Origin: Steromphala cineraria
Taxonomy: Eukaryota; Mollusca; Gastropoda; Trochida; Trochidae
Assembly: GCA_916613615.1 (NCBI GenBank)
Contig: OU744730.1
Span: 24,933,406-24,997,405 of the forward strand
DNA length: 64,000 bases
Direction of reading: 5' to 3'
How positions within the stretch are numbered: the stretch's first letter is position 1; each line of letters opens with the position of its first letter. Below the pieces are notes generated by a model. That model saw only the letters and a program-made list of their open reading frames with translations. It did no database searches and was not told the origin of the DNA. Position numbers and translations under genes: made by a program. Below are positions 1-11,423 of the stretch, piece after piece.

Positions 1-293
1 CGGTCCAACTCTGACGTCACTGTACTCTCTGCCTCTTCAAAACGTTGGTTTTCAATGGAGGACAGGACTCTATTCAAACAATCAATGGTCTCCAAATTGA
101 AATTATGCTGAATTTTATTACCTTCCCGAGACCAATTATATTCCTTTTCGGCTTTAAGCTTCTTTATATCAAGTGAATTCTGTACAAATTCCCCTCTAAG
201 CTCTCCAATCTTCGTATTCAAGGAGGCTTGCAGTTCAACTTTGTTGGATTCCAGTTGTTCCAAAATGGCGTCTAGTTTCGCGCTGGTGTCCAT
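1..293 (-). CDS. Coiled-coil ORF, N-terminal part, runs off left edge
   Basis: Reading the minus strand from the ATG at 293-291 gives 97 codons without a stop to the window edge. It starts M-D-T-S-A-K-L-D-A-I-L-E-Q-L-E and is rich in L, E, K, Q and N with heptad-like spacing, so a coiled coil is likely. No catalytic motif is present in this part. A TATA-like box on the same strand (about 366-358) lies some 65 bases upstream of the ATG, which suits a short unspliced 5' leader. Such N-terminal coiled coils are typical of ORF1-like proteins of retrotransposons and of small intronless lineage-specific proteins. I cannot tell which without the C-terminal part. The frame is clean, so it is a real or recently active ORF. 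Confidence 0.55.
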   Translation of the reverse strand, partial: MDTSAKLDAILEQLESNKVELQASLNTKIGELRGEFVQNSLDIKKLKAEKEYNWSREGNKIQHNFNLETIDCLNRVLSSIENQRFEEAESTVTSELD

Positions 294-357
294 TGTAGTA
301 AAGATAAGTGACCGTAGCTGCGCATATAGCGAGAATGATAATTCAAATCGAGTCTCC

Positions 358-366
358 CTTTATATA
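358..366 (-). promoter_or_regulatory. TATA-like box upstream of the coiled-coil ORF
   Basis: Minus-strand TATATAAAG lies about 65 bases before the ATG at 293, the expected distance for a TATA promoter with a leader of about 35-40 bases. It is position evidence only. Confidence 0.35.
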
Positions 367-699
367 CCCTATCAACGCCACCTATCAAGGTAGATAACTC
401 CTTGAGCTACACCCAGTAGGAGAAAGCAATTTACTTCTTATTCATACTTCAACCGAAGTAAATATAATGTCAACTGACATTTAAGCAACCTTACCATGAA
501 GCCATTAACCACAGAGACCAGAGAAACCAAACAACCATGGTCCTTTACTGGTAAACATTTTGTAATGGGCTGTTTGAGTGGCATTCTAGAAATTGATGGT
601 ATAAAAAAGACAAGAGTAATTCTATGGATGAACAACTTCTTTATTGGACGGTGGCGTAATGGATTCTTTTCATGAATATTGGTTTCCACCGTGGGAAGT

Positions 700-2700
700 T
701 CCTCAGGTCTTCACTTAAATCATCATTGGCAAATATCATGATTCTGAGCATAATATACAATTTGACTCCCATGCCACAAGTAAAATCAATCACACTTGGG
801 TGCAAATTTGTAAATTAATGATAATCCTTTCATGTTGATTTGCAACAGGTAGTGTATAAATATACTGAATGTTGTTCCATCTTGTACTTTCGAAAAGTCG
901 TGTGAATGGTGTAATATCAGAGAGAGGCGTGCAAAGACAATTGTTTATTTTTATAGAAAGGTTATTTTTCGCACTGAGTAAATATTACATGTAGCATAGG
1001 ACGTTAGCACTTTGTTGATAAATAATGTGGTCTCACACAAACGAAAATATGCGTGACCAATTGCAATAAAGTTATATCAAGCAAAAGAGATAGCCGTAAT
1101 TAAACGTACATTAATCAGTTAAAGAAGTGCTTTCCCTTACCACATATTAGTAAAAGGTTCACTTGAAATTTGATAATAAGCTAAGGCAAACAGGTTGATA
1201 AAAAAGATGCTTTACCTTTTGAAATTAACACATTTGGCAAAAATAAATGCTGTTGTTAGTTTGTTTGGTTGATCTTGTTTTTTCAGGTTATTTTGGGGCA
1301 GGGAGGTGGTTTTGTATAAAAGATATTTTCAAAAATGTGCTTCTTTCCATAATTATTCATTCATCGTTCAAGCACATACTTCTATGAAAATGTCTGTATA
1401 CAGACTGGAGATTACTTTCGCCGCAGTCATATATGAATAGTTAAGACATATCCTGTTAGTGAGCAATGTGAAATAGTTATGTTTGAACTTTATGAAGCAG
1501 TGACAAGTTAAACTGGCGAGCCATAGAATTTTTCATACAAAACTGTGTTCCACAGGATGTATTGCTCCGAGGAGACATCGTTTTGACAGTAGATATGGAA
1601 CATTATATTACCTCATGTAAGAATCTCGATCTCTGATTGGTCCACGTGACCCTGGATAAATACTGATATCACCCTCTTAAGCGGCGTGATAAATTGTTTA
1701 TACCCCGGCACATAAGAGCATGAAAAAAGCGTGCATGAAATGTACACTGTATGTTACCTCGAACACATGATCAAGCTGGTTACTTTTGATAAACCGATAT
1801 GAAGCTTTGAACAAAGGGTTTACGCAGTTAACGTTTTTCTTTATCTTCATAGTATATGCGTTTTGTTTAAACATTCGTTAAGATAAATTCGTTATACCAT
1901 TCAGGCTTGTCGCATAACTCCAAGCTCGAGGCTGATATCTTCCCATGCACCCCGCCTCTGAATGGTATAACTTATATTGCCCTAACCAGCAAGTACAAGA
2001 CATATATTAGGCTAAATCAATTAATTGCATCACAATGCTATGACATCATACAGACGATGACCTGACGATGATATGACATTACTGCATAGAAGTTTATAGT
2101 GTTGTGCAAAGTTCAAAGATGATTTTCATGATAACATGATACAACATGATTTTGGGTGATAAATAGAATCTCTCCCTCGTGTCTTCTGATATCAAACATA
2201 TCAACACACATGGGTTATTTCTCTATATAATAACAGAGGGAAGGTAGAAAAATCAATATTGATTGTAGTTCTATTCAATGATCTTTATCCACTGAATTTC
2301 CTTCAAAGAATTGAAACGTGATATAAAAAGTTATTGGCAATTATTGAGATGTAACGATGACATCTTTTTCATTTAGTTTCAATTCTCCTCAATCTGAAAA
2401 TCAATAGGCAGCAAATGCCTTTTTGATTCACGTCTAGCTCGATGCATCAAAGTGTCGATTGCAAATGAATCCCCATAAAACAATACAACGAATTAAAATA
2501 TTTAAAGAAAATCTATTTCAAATCTGCTTTTAGGGTCTTCTCAGATATCATCGTTATGATTTAAATGGATATAGCTGCTTGGATGTGAAGATAAGGAGAG
2601 TAAATCCTTGATAAGAGACATATTGAGAAATTTAATTGACTGTTGGCTTTAGACAAAACCCCTCGTCAATTATATGAAAAAGCCCACAGATGTATTTTTT
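700..2700. other. Intergenic, no gene seen; one small inverted repeat
   Basis: AT-rich DNA with only short, codon-poor ORFs. The only structure noted is an inverted repeat at about 1892-1972, with arms GTTATACCATTCAGGC and a near-complement ending GAATGGTATAAC around a loop of about 50 bases. It is probably a remnant of a foldback element. Confidence 0.4.
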
Positions 2701-2739
2701 ATAGTTAATATAGTTTTGGCTTTTAAACATTTGGCTTTC

Positions 2740-3470
2740 TCCTGATTTTTATTTCGCAATCAAACACATTCTTAATATTTTATTATTATAAATGAAATCA
2801 GGTGCATATTAATGCAAGATACATTGTCATTAAAGCGTTTAAAACCGCCAATTTCAAATGGAGAAGAAGAGGAAGTAATCAAATTGTTCCTAACAACGCT
2901 ATATCTGCAATTCCAATTAGCTATGCTAAAGTCATATTCATCAACCACTTTCCAGAAGAGGTTTTTCCTAATGGCTTGAACTAAATATTTTTACAAAGTA
3001 AACAGTTCTTCTGTAGCTTCGAAGCTATCAATCAATATCGATGGTGATTAGAGTTATTGGAGGTATTTGCTCTTTAGCAATAAATCAATTTTGATATTGA
3101 GCATTGAGCTTCTGGAACTATAAAATTCTGATTGCCACACATTTACACAAAATAAAACGATTTGCGACGAACGTCAATGCAAATGACAAACTCAAACTCA
3201 AATTTTATACAACAATTTTTTATGATTTACGCTGTGTGCAAGCGTTATTTTGATATCATAATATGACAAACCAACATATATAAAAGCAATTAAATGCGAC
3301 AGGATCTATGGACAGCGAACAAGAATTATTTTTGAGCTTCATGTTCCTCTCTCAATATAATGTGTATACTTCAGTCTAATCTGTCATACACTTACCCTGT
3401 TCGTAAGGTTGATTTAGCACAACTTACGAGCAACGACATGTGAATCAAGCTATGGTTACCATTTTAGTTC
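2740..3470. repeat. Diverged duplicate of 24.46-25.46 kb
   Basis: Several collinear blocks match the later region: AATCAAACACATTCT (about 2757 and 24481), ATTGTTCCTAACAA with TATCTGCAAT following, AGTTATCAATCAATAT-like (near 3027 and 24840), GACGAACGT (near 3167 and 24999) and GTGAATCAAGCT (near 3440 and 25455). Spacing differs by indels. The match is noncoding in all frames. It is read as an old segmental duplication belonging with the blocks at 8.6-12.7 and 18.9-23.1 kb. Confidence 0.55.
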
Positions 3471-3475
3471 ATGCT

Positions 3476-3839
3476 TTAAAGTGGCAGTAGCACGTTTTTT
3501 TATATTTTTTTATTTTTACATATTCACTGATAATTGCAAGTTAACGCTTAATGTATTATTTTGACAGTGTCAAAAATATCATTACACAAGCCAATCATCC
3601 ATAGTCAGAGGACAAAGTATGAAGATTCACATAAAATCAATTGGCGGCCATTTTGTGTGAACACCTTTAATTCATTTTGTGTAAGAAAAAGGAATCGCAT
3701 GGCTAAACTTTACGTCATACATTTGAATTATTACTTCTCCATTTAGTTTAAAAACATTGTCGTTCAATTGGAACCATTACTTTTCATTTTCCTGACATCA
3801 CCTTATATTCCCTCTAAAAACGTGCAGCTGCCCCTTTAA
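3476..3839 (+). mobile_element. TTAA-MITE copy 1
   Basis: Begins TTAAAGTGGCAGTAGCACG and ends CGTGCAGCTGCCCCTTTAA, so terminal inverted repeats are flanked by TTAA on both sides. The interior matches the copies at 15875, 26717 and 30103. A TTAA target duplication is the piggyBac superfamily signature; no transposase is present, so this is a nonautonomous element. Confidence 0.85.
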
Positions 3840-4304
3840 CCTTGCGTGAATTTAGACTTAACACATCAACATTATGAATTTGTAATTTGATGATAAATGA
3901 ATCGCTCCCGCTAAGAACAAAACTATAAAAGCTTAACTGTTCTCGCAAAAGTGAATAACCTCTTTGATATTATATTGACATTTGTAGAACATTTTGCTGT
4001 GATGAATACTGCATGCTTGCATTGTTCCATTACATGCCGATACATACCTTTGAATACTTTTTTATCCTCAAAAATGAATCATGACATAACAAAAGATCAT
4101 TTTAATCTCAAGGTTATGACTTCTAGTGAACCTGATATATTTCAAAATTTCTATTAGATTTGCAAACACTTCTGTCAAAGTTTGAATGAGAAAAGCTTAC
4201 AGACGATGTCCAGTGTTCAGATGATGGTAACGCCCTCCGATTGTCAGTGCAGATTTGTTTCATTTTCCCCCTGTATTTAGACCATGGCTCCTTTGTTGAT
4301 AAGC

Positions 4305-4340
4305 ATGGTATAACTAAAACCGATTTCGGTTATACCATGG
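4305..4340. repeat. Short perfect hairpin
   Basis: CATGGTATAAC is followed within a few bases by its complement GTTATACCATG around the sequence TAAAACCGATTTCG. It is a small foldback of unknown origin in an otherwise featureless stretch (3840-5190). Confidence 0.4.
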
Positions 4341-5381
4341 ACGGAACTACTTTTCATGGGCAAGTCTATGTCGTGATCAAAAGACTTCTATTAGAAACAA
4401 CATGACAAAAATATGCATATTATTACATAAAATGTATTTTGCAGATTAAGCAGCCGTTCAGGTCATTAAGCAGAATAGCATGTACTGCTTTATTTCCAAA
4501 GGTACCCTTTAAATGCATTTCGGTGGATCTCCTCCGTCGAATTTCACAAACAAATAATATTTGTCTATTTCAATGTCATGTTTGAAACAATACCACGTCC
4601 ATGACAAGATATAACGATGATATATATTCGCACAAAGGAGGTGATATATTCCGAGGCTCCCTCATACAGCTTCCTGTCAAAAAGTTCTCTAGGGAGTTAG
4701 TGACCTTGCTACTAGATGACTAGATGATGGTGCCACTGATCTATCTACAGCCTAATAGGTTATTTTACAAGGTCAAGGACTTATTGTACGTTGTAATAAG
4801 TATATGACAGCACTGGTTGACAGAGAACGATAGGTCCCTTTACGGTATTCTCACTGGAATTGGCATCCATGTGACTGAGTGATTAGTGTATTTTCCTTTG
4901 TGCAAGGATCTTATTGACAACTATTTACGCTGCCTGTTTTTTTTAGTTATGAGGTTTTGTCCTTCAAGAGTTTTTCAACAGCTTCGATGATAATTTAAAA
5001 TCATTGTAGAAAATATAACCCAATTAATACTTAATTCTTTCTTTATCAGAGTGAAATTCTATTTTATCCTATTTTAACTTTACAAGTCTACCTCATGGTT
5101 GTGGTTATTATACAATCAAACATCTCGTAAACTCAGAGATATCTAACCTATTTAGTTGGAATGTAGAAATGTTTTTTAACTTTGATAGCTAAAGATGTGT
5201 CATTGTGACGCCATGTCATAAACAATGCTTTGACGTCCCATTTTGCCTATGACGTTGCGTTTCATATTGACTGGCGGCGACAGTAATCCGAGTATGGCGA
5301 GTATTGCCTTTAATTTAATAAACAGAATATCAAACTCGTGCCCAAATATCAGTATATCGGTCGCGCTCTTGCTCAGGAAAT

Positions 5382-5544
5382 ATACAGAACGTCATACGTG
5401 TGCATTTGGGTCGTTTGTGTTGAACGAGTAGATGTCATGGACGCGGAGGAGCAACGAGTTCGAAGAACGAGTTGTTTCTCCGCGTCTATGACATCTTCGA
5501 GTTCAATACAAACGACCCAAATGCACACGTATGACGTTCTGTAT
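5382..5544. repeat. Long foldback palindrome, copy 1a
   Basis: A 163-base near-perfect inverted repeat. The left arm starts ATACAGAACGTCATACGTG and the right arm ends CACGTATGACGTTCTGTAT; the arms are about 75 bases each around a short centre. The copy at 5749 is its reverse complement. ORFs on both strands here are by-products of the symmetry. Confidence 0.9.
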
Positions 5545-5748
5545 TTATTATATACTCTCTTTTTAACCTTTTTAAAAGTAATTTTGAATTTCTTAAATAA
5601 CCCGAGATGTCGCACTGCGTATTGATACATAATGCGAAAAAGGCGATACCTATAACACGCTCGACTGATGTTTTGATATCTCAAATATCTTTTTATTTTC
5701 TAACTATTTTGCGTAGTTAAACGAAAGAGGCAATTTTCTATATAATAA
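5545..5748. mobile_element. Spacer of the foldback element
   Basis: About 204 bases between the two palindromes. It closely matches 13297-13495, including CTCTCTTTTTAACC, CGCACTGCG and AGAGGCAATTTTCT. No coding potential was seen. Confidence 0.7.
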
Positions 5749-5913
5749 ATACAGAACGTCATACGTGTGCATTTGGGTCGTTTGTATTGAACTCGAAGAT
5801 GTCATAGACTGGCGCGGAGGAACAACTCGTTCTTCGAACTCGTTGTTCCTCCGTCCATGACATCTACTCGTTCAATACAAACGACCCAAATGCACACGTA
5901 TGACGTTCTGTAT
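5749..5913. repeat. Long foldback palindrome, copy 1b
   Basis: A 165-base foldback in inverse orientation to 5382-5544, so 5382-5913 is an element whose terminal inverted repeats are themselves palindromes. The arms begin and end with ATACAGAACGTCATACG and its complement. The host repeat R3 resumes directly after it. Confidence 0.9.
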
Positions 5914-5989
5914 TTATATTGAGGCACTCATGTCGTCAACATAGCATGTCATACCACTCACATAACATCCCTACGAATGACCGGTCGGA

Positions 5990-7040
5990 ATCAGTATGTC
6001 AGTTTAAACTTGTTAAGCTTTATAACAAAGTCGCCAAATATCAGAGCTGTATTTCAACAATTTTGATAAATCTAAGAAGAGGGGAATTGCATTATAACTG
6101 CACCGTCAGTCCTGAAACTTAATTTAATGAGAATCCATTATGCATTATTATGTACAAAATGGCCGCAATCCAGTGTTAATATCATCAAAGCCAGTTTGAC
6201 ATGTTGTCGGTTCAGCTCTTTAAAATGCAATATTTATTTGCTACTCAAATATCAATAAGGAAAATATGTAAATACATGTATTGGTGTAAATTTTAGCAAA
6301 TATAAATTGATAAATATTATGACAAAAATCTGTGTATTTCGGTCAGAATGGAAACTAAAATAATAATGAAATAGTGTTTGATTATATCACTAGTAATGCA
6401 GACCTTCCCATTCATGGTTCACTGTATACTATCTCAATATTTAAGAATTTCTAATATTGTTCTGATCTCGATGTCAATATGCCAATATCATGACGTGTTT
6501 CAATAACTGTTTGTACATGTGTTCTTAGCCATGTCAACTAAACGTAATTACTGTCCATTAGTTATTAGTTAGTAGTAACGGTGTATATTTCATCCGTAGC
6601 ATATGTCGTTCAATCTTTTCAAAATTCATTTCATGCTTGTTATAACAGACATGTGTGTGTAGAAGGCGCATCACTCAGGTGACAATTATATAGATAGGTC
6701 CAATTATATATGTAGGTGCAGGTTCGAGTGTACATTTTTCTGCAAAAACATTTTTTATAATAAAATGTACATTTGATTGCGTAGACTGGAGGAAGAAATA
6801 GACATAGAAAAACCAACCAAACACACTGACCCATTGTAACACGGGGAAACATAAACCCGATGATAGAACATTTCATTATCAGCCTTCCTGTCGCAGTTTA
6901 TACACTAACATATAAGCGTACAATCAGACTCCTGCCACGCAGTCAGGAGAAAAGACTTGTTGTTCAGGACATTTTGACATAGACTTGAGGTACGTCCAAT
7001 CCAATCTTACTGACAGGAATTGATCTATCATAGGGGTATA
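5990..7040. other. Intergenic, nothing recognised
   Basis: AT-rich with no convincing ORF, tRNA-like sequence or long repeat seen on either strand. Confidence 0.3.
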
Positions 7041-7044
7041 CGCT

Positions 7045-7490
7045 TTCGTTTAATAATATTAAATAATAAGTCTATTTATATGGCGCCAATTCCATACACT
7101 AAGTGTATGCTCATAGCGCTCAAAACATGATGGATATCTCTGTCATTAGTACACATCGGGTAGTTGTTTAGTCAAGATATGACTGTCGAAATTTTTTTTG
7201 TTCAAATTTGATTTGAAGAGTGACAGACTTTTAAGTTCTTTAAGTTCAATTGGGAGTTTGTTCCAAAGGTAGGCAGCATTATAACTGAAGGTTCGTTGAC
7301 CAAATCGTTTTAAGTTTGTTTTTGGTATATGGAAAAGCTGTTGAGTAACTGAACGAAGGACTCTAAATGGTTTATACAGTTCTGTAACGTCGACCAGGTA
7401 TGCTGGGGCTGATCCATGGAAGCATTGGTATGCAAGCACCAATATCTTGAATTGTATCTGTGCATGTATAGGGAGCCAATGCAAAATGTT
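7045..7490 (-). mobile_element. LINE 3' fragment with end of RT ORF
   Basis: Minus strand 7484-7146 encodes 112 residues typical of the very C-terminal part of non-LTR retrotransposon ORF2 in the CR1/L2-like group: HWLPI near the start, FKILVLAYQ, HGSAPAYL, LKRFGQRTF and AAYLWNKLPIELK, then a stop. The RT catalytic core is missing, so the copy is 5'-truncated. The 3' part on the minus strand includes a GGCGCCATATAAATA-type sequence often seen near LINE/SINE tails. Confidence 0.85.
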
Positions 7491-7887
7491 TCAAAATAAA
7501 CAAGTTCTACATCTTGATTGTACTAAAATACATTTGCTTTGCAAATATTATATTTTTGCGCAGTCTTTGCTTTTAGAACTATTTGTTTGCACTACAACAG
7601 AATTTAAAATTACAAACAGAAATGCCGAATAAAAAACAGGGATCTTATATATATTCAATCTATTAATGAATAGAATGTGAAGATTCCTTGCGTGAAAGGT
7701 AATTGATTTGAATATTGTTTCTGTGCTGGGGACATCAGGTCTGTAAATGAGTCATTACGTTTTAGGCATATTGTCACCATACTTCAACAGACTTAAATTT
7801 CATTTTTCAAAATCGAGGAAGCAATTACATTTTGGAAAACTTCACTGAACGGATGATACGTTTTAGCCAAAAGGAGACTATTAGACT

Positions 7888-8253
7888 TTAAAGGGGCAGT
7901 AGCACGTTTTTTCGGGGGAATATAAGGTGATGTCAGGCAAATGAAAATTAATGGCTCCAATTGTAAGACAATGTATTTAAACTAAATAGAGCAGTAATAA
8001 TACAAATATATAACGTAAAGTTTAGCAATGCAATTCTTTTTTCTTACACAAAATGAATTAAAGGTGTTAAAAAAAATGGCCGCCAATGGATTTTATGTGA
8101 ATCTTCATGTACTTTGTCCTCTGACTATGGATGATTGGCTTGTGTAATAAGATTTTTGACACTGTCAAAATAATACATTTGGCATTAACTTACAATTATC
8201 AGTGAAAATTTCAAAATGTAAAATTATCAAAAAACCTGCTACTGTCCCTTTAA
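7888..8253 (-). mobile_element. TTAA-MITE copy 2
   Basis: Same family as 3476-3839, opposite orientation. Starts TTAAAGGGGCAGTAGCACG and ends CTGCTACTGTCCCTTTAA; TTAA is present at both borders. Noncoding. Confidence 0.88.
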
Positions 8254-8655
8254 AGCCTGCAGCTAGTTAAATTGGGTCGGCTTGTTTCCATAACATTGGA
8301 ATTGCCTATTTTATCTTGTTTGTTGTGTTGGGGTTTTGGATAATGGGGGCATTAATATGTAATACATTTGAAAATAATGTAAAGAAAGAAATATGTTTAA
8401 GTGAACCCAAAAGTGTTGTTATACAATAATTATTATTAAAAACAGAGAAATAATGTTAACTTACTGCAGTTCTGTAAGTGGGAGTATTTTGAAAGACATA
8501 TCAATGAAAATAATTACTTATTCTAAATGAGCTTGGTTTATGTGAAACTACGCCTATGCAAAATCCATCCTTAGAATTTGTTTATAAGAGTACTTTGTAA
8601 ATTACTTCATTTATGGTTAAATGCACTTACCAACCAAGGTAAACAACTTGTTAAG

Positions 8656-8745
8656 GAACAGTGATGTTAATTTACTTCCCTTGTTTAACGGTAATAGGTC
8701 TGAGATTGAATGAGACACTGGCAAATTGAAGTCTTTGTTGTAGAA
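8656..8745. repeat. Duplicated block A, copy 2 (pairs with 18904)
   Basis: Shares GGAACAG, TTTACTCCC/TTTACTTCCC, AATAGGTCTGAGAT, GAATGAGACA and AAGTCTTTGT in the same order with 18904-18998. Noncoding. Confidence 0.65.
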
Positions 8746-9400
8746 AGTATTTGTAATGTTTGTATATTTGAAAAATAACTTTTGGATAGTTTCAACAAGC
8801 TGGCATGGAATACCGAGGTAAAATATTTAGCTCACTCACATTACGCCTACATTCATTGATACATTGAGAAATGTTGTATACATGAAGTTAGTTGATTTTA
8901 GTGCATAACAATAATGATCTTGATACAAAATCAAATTTAAACAAAATCCCATAATACACAATTGTTTCTAAATCTTAAGCCGAAAATATCTAAGTTCCTG
9001 CATTTTCAAAAAAATTGCACCGTAAATATCCTAGAAATTACCTTGTTAAGAGTTAAAATAGGTAAGACCCAGTCATAAGTAAATAAGTTTGTGCTTCGAA
9101 ATGGTCATAATAACCCACTAAATGCACCGAAAAGCGATGTAGACTGTTGGTAAATGATTGTATATAAATCACGATAATTGTGTGGAGAGAAAGCTTCCTG
9201 TCGATTATGTGAATAACAAAGCACGATGTACCAGGTGTTTTCTCTCATCATTTGAAAGGAAGATTAGGAGTTGATGTTGAAAATCGAAGACAGCTTGTTT
9301 ACATGTTCATTGATTACGTCACTTGATGTCTTTGGATAAATAAAACATTTGCTGATATCTTATGGTAAATTTTAAGAATATATACTACAGCAAAATATAA

Positions 9401-9899
9401 AGGGGTACGGGATAGCTCAGTCAGCAAGAGCGCCAGTCTCGTGTTGCTGAGGTCCGGGGTTCGAATCCCATTCAGGCCAAGGTGTAAAAACCTAGAGTTC
9501 AACATCTGTTAAAACTCTATAAGTGTCACCCTGGAGCCCTAGTGTGTAGTGCAACAAAAACTGCGCACTTAAAAGATCCACGAATTCATGTCAGTGGCTG
9601 AATGGTGGATACATGAACACGTACATACACCGAGCTGTCGGTTATCAGCGTTCAGCAGTGTTGGACAAACTGCTGTCACTATGTGTCTCAGTTCACCCAG
9701 CTGTGAATGGGTTCCCTGTGGCATAGAATGGTCCCTAACTTGAGCGCCACATATGGATGCCGGTTGAATACTCCCAAGGGAGTTGAATTGGAAAAATGAT
9801 CGGACGGTGAAAGAATGCCATTGACCAATGTAAATGTAAGCGCCTTGAGCAACATCGAGTGGTTGGATATGCTATATAAATATCCATATAATAATAAAG
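9401..9899 (+). mobile_element. tRNA-derived SINE, family 1, full-length copy
   Basis: The head is tRNA-like, with an A box (TAGCTCAGTCAG, near 9413) and a B box (GGTTCGAATCC, near 9458), the internal RNA polymerase III promoter. A body of about 400 bases follows, with GTGTCACCCTGGAGCCCTAG and GCGCCTTGAGCAAC, ending in GCTATATAAATATCCATATAATAATAAAG. Matches the copies at 48295 and 57790. It is not a functional tRNA gene: the cloverleaf is not complete and the unit is repeated with its body. Confidence 0.9.
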
Positions 9900-10169
9900 A
9901 CAAATAAAAAAAATAGCACTCGATGTAAATATGCTAAAGTCAAAGCTGTAAATATTTGATCCCAGGAAGAAAGAAATATCAATGACGCTCTTTCCAAAAT
10001 AGCTTGTATCACCAAAGCTTTATTTTGATTTGTTTATCAAAATGTGTGACTCCATTTAGTTAATTGTTTACAACAGGAACGATCACATGACCTCAACTCC
10101 ATTTGAAAAATGGAAATCTTGTCATCGATTTATTGATTAATCTCTCTGAAAATGTACATCCGTCTTGCT

Positions 10170-10372
10170 GGAGATCTATATTTGAATGAGACACACAAAG
10201 TTATATAAAACATATACTATGTCACCTGTCTCCCAAAACGTGTGCTAAGAGGATTTAAAGAAGTAATAGGATTGACATAGCAGTATCTGTCAGACACAGA
10301 CAACAGCTTTGAATGATAGCTTGGTATCCCTTCATACATCAATAACAAGCAATCTTGTAATTTTGACCTTGT
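10170..10372. repeat. Duplicated block B, copy 2 (pairs with 19230 and 28190)
   Basis: Contains CCCAAAACGTGTGCTAAGAG, AGTAATAGGATT, ACATAGCAGT, ATCAATAACAAGC and GACCTTG in the same order as 19230-19450. The AGTAATAGGATT core is also found at about 28268. No ORF is conserved, so it is a noncoding segment. Confidence 0.75.
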
Positions 10373-10373
10373 T

Positions 10374-10723
10374 CCATTCTCTCCCCACAGAGGCAGATCA
10401 AGTCATGCTGATTTAGCCTCTGTTATATTACGCCGACTTTGTGAGATAGAATGAGAGATGCCTGATTGGAGGCAATCAAAATTAGTTGTGCAATCAGCGA
10501 CGCTGTTCTTAAATCATGATTTTGGTTACTGAAAGAGGGCAAAGGCATTGTGATATGAACCACCTTTTCCATGCGAGAAGCCTTGTCATTTGATAAAGAA
10601 ATTCAAATGGATTGTGATGAAATTTTTTCCGCCAGGGGAAACTGCCGAAACCCACGGATTTCGGCGTAATAGAACAGAGGCTAAATCAGCATGACTTGAT
10701 CTGCCTCTGTGGGGAGAGAATGG
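10374..10723. mobile_element. Long-TIR MITE (MULE-like)
   Basis: Terminal arms 10374-10436 and 10661-10723 are about 62 bases long and nearly identical in inverse orientation, beginning CCATTCTCTCCCCACAGAGG. Direct repeats flank it: CCTTGTT on both sides, extendable to 9 bases (CCTTGTTCC) if the element starts two bases later. Long arms with a 7-9 base duplication suggest a Mutator-like MITE. The duplicate region at 19441-19450 lacks it. Confidence 0.85.
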
Positions 10724-11423
10724 CCTTGTTCCTGAATATTTAAGTTATATGTTCGAGGATATCGTCAATGGGAAATGTTGTAAATGTTCTACACCAATGA
10801 ATTATATATCAAAACCTTTAGTGAAATGATGAAAACACTTTGTGACATTCTCGAAAAACGTTATTATCATCTATTTTCAAAAATTCTTAACAAATCGTTT
10901 GTACCAAATTGAGCTCTAGAAATAAACATTATTTTACACTGAAATTTCAATGCCTATGATTGGAATGTACTTTTGGAGGCCGATATGCCATATATGTAGA
11001 TAGCCATTGTTAAGAGTTTAATGCGCAACAACGGATACTTTGGTACTAGTGTACTGGTCTCATACATACAACTAAGGAACTACAATTAAATGGCATCAGA
11101 AATTCTGCTCTCGTGATAACCGTCAGGAGTTTGTTGCTGAAGAACGGAATTGAATTATAAAGCATTAGAATATGAAGCGAATGGTACTTTCTTAATCCTT
11201 TCCTAGTAATGGTAATTCTACTTGACAATCACATTTTATAACCCCAAAAATCAATATACATTTCTGTGAAAGTTCATTTTTGAATAAATGGAATCGAACC
11301 ACAACAAGCTGACGTTGTTATCATATCAATAGTTGTATATGGACGAAAATACCATAAAAATATAAAAAAATCATTACCATGAATTCCATGAAAAATATTG
11401 AAAATTAGCCTTGAGTTTGACTT

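Larger units (their letters stand above)
5190..5990. repeat. Old dispersed repeat R3, split by foldback element
   Basis: The flanks resemble 34400-34740: both have a TGTGACG(C/T)CATG-type start, TATGACGT(T/C)GC, AACAGAATAT, CGCTC(A/T)(C/T)T and then a right half containing AGGCACTC followed by CATTCACAC/CACTCACA-like sequence. In this copy the two halves are separated by 5382-5913. The 34.4 kb copy and a partial copy near 47740-47830 show the uninterrupted junction (TATTTAGGCACT). Confidence 0.55.

Noticed and set aside
5338..5684. 95- and 103-residue ORFs on opposite strands, with near copies at 13113-13430
   Set aside because: They read through the long palindromes, so both strands are open by symmetry. 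The peptide similarity between loci is simply DNA repeat similarity.
9314..9903. 63- and 71-residue minus-strand ORFs; a possible tRNA gene at 9405-9480
   Set aside because: The region is a SINE with copies at 48.3 and 57.8 kb. The tRNA-like head lacks a complete cloverleaf and continues into the SINE body.
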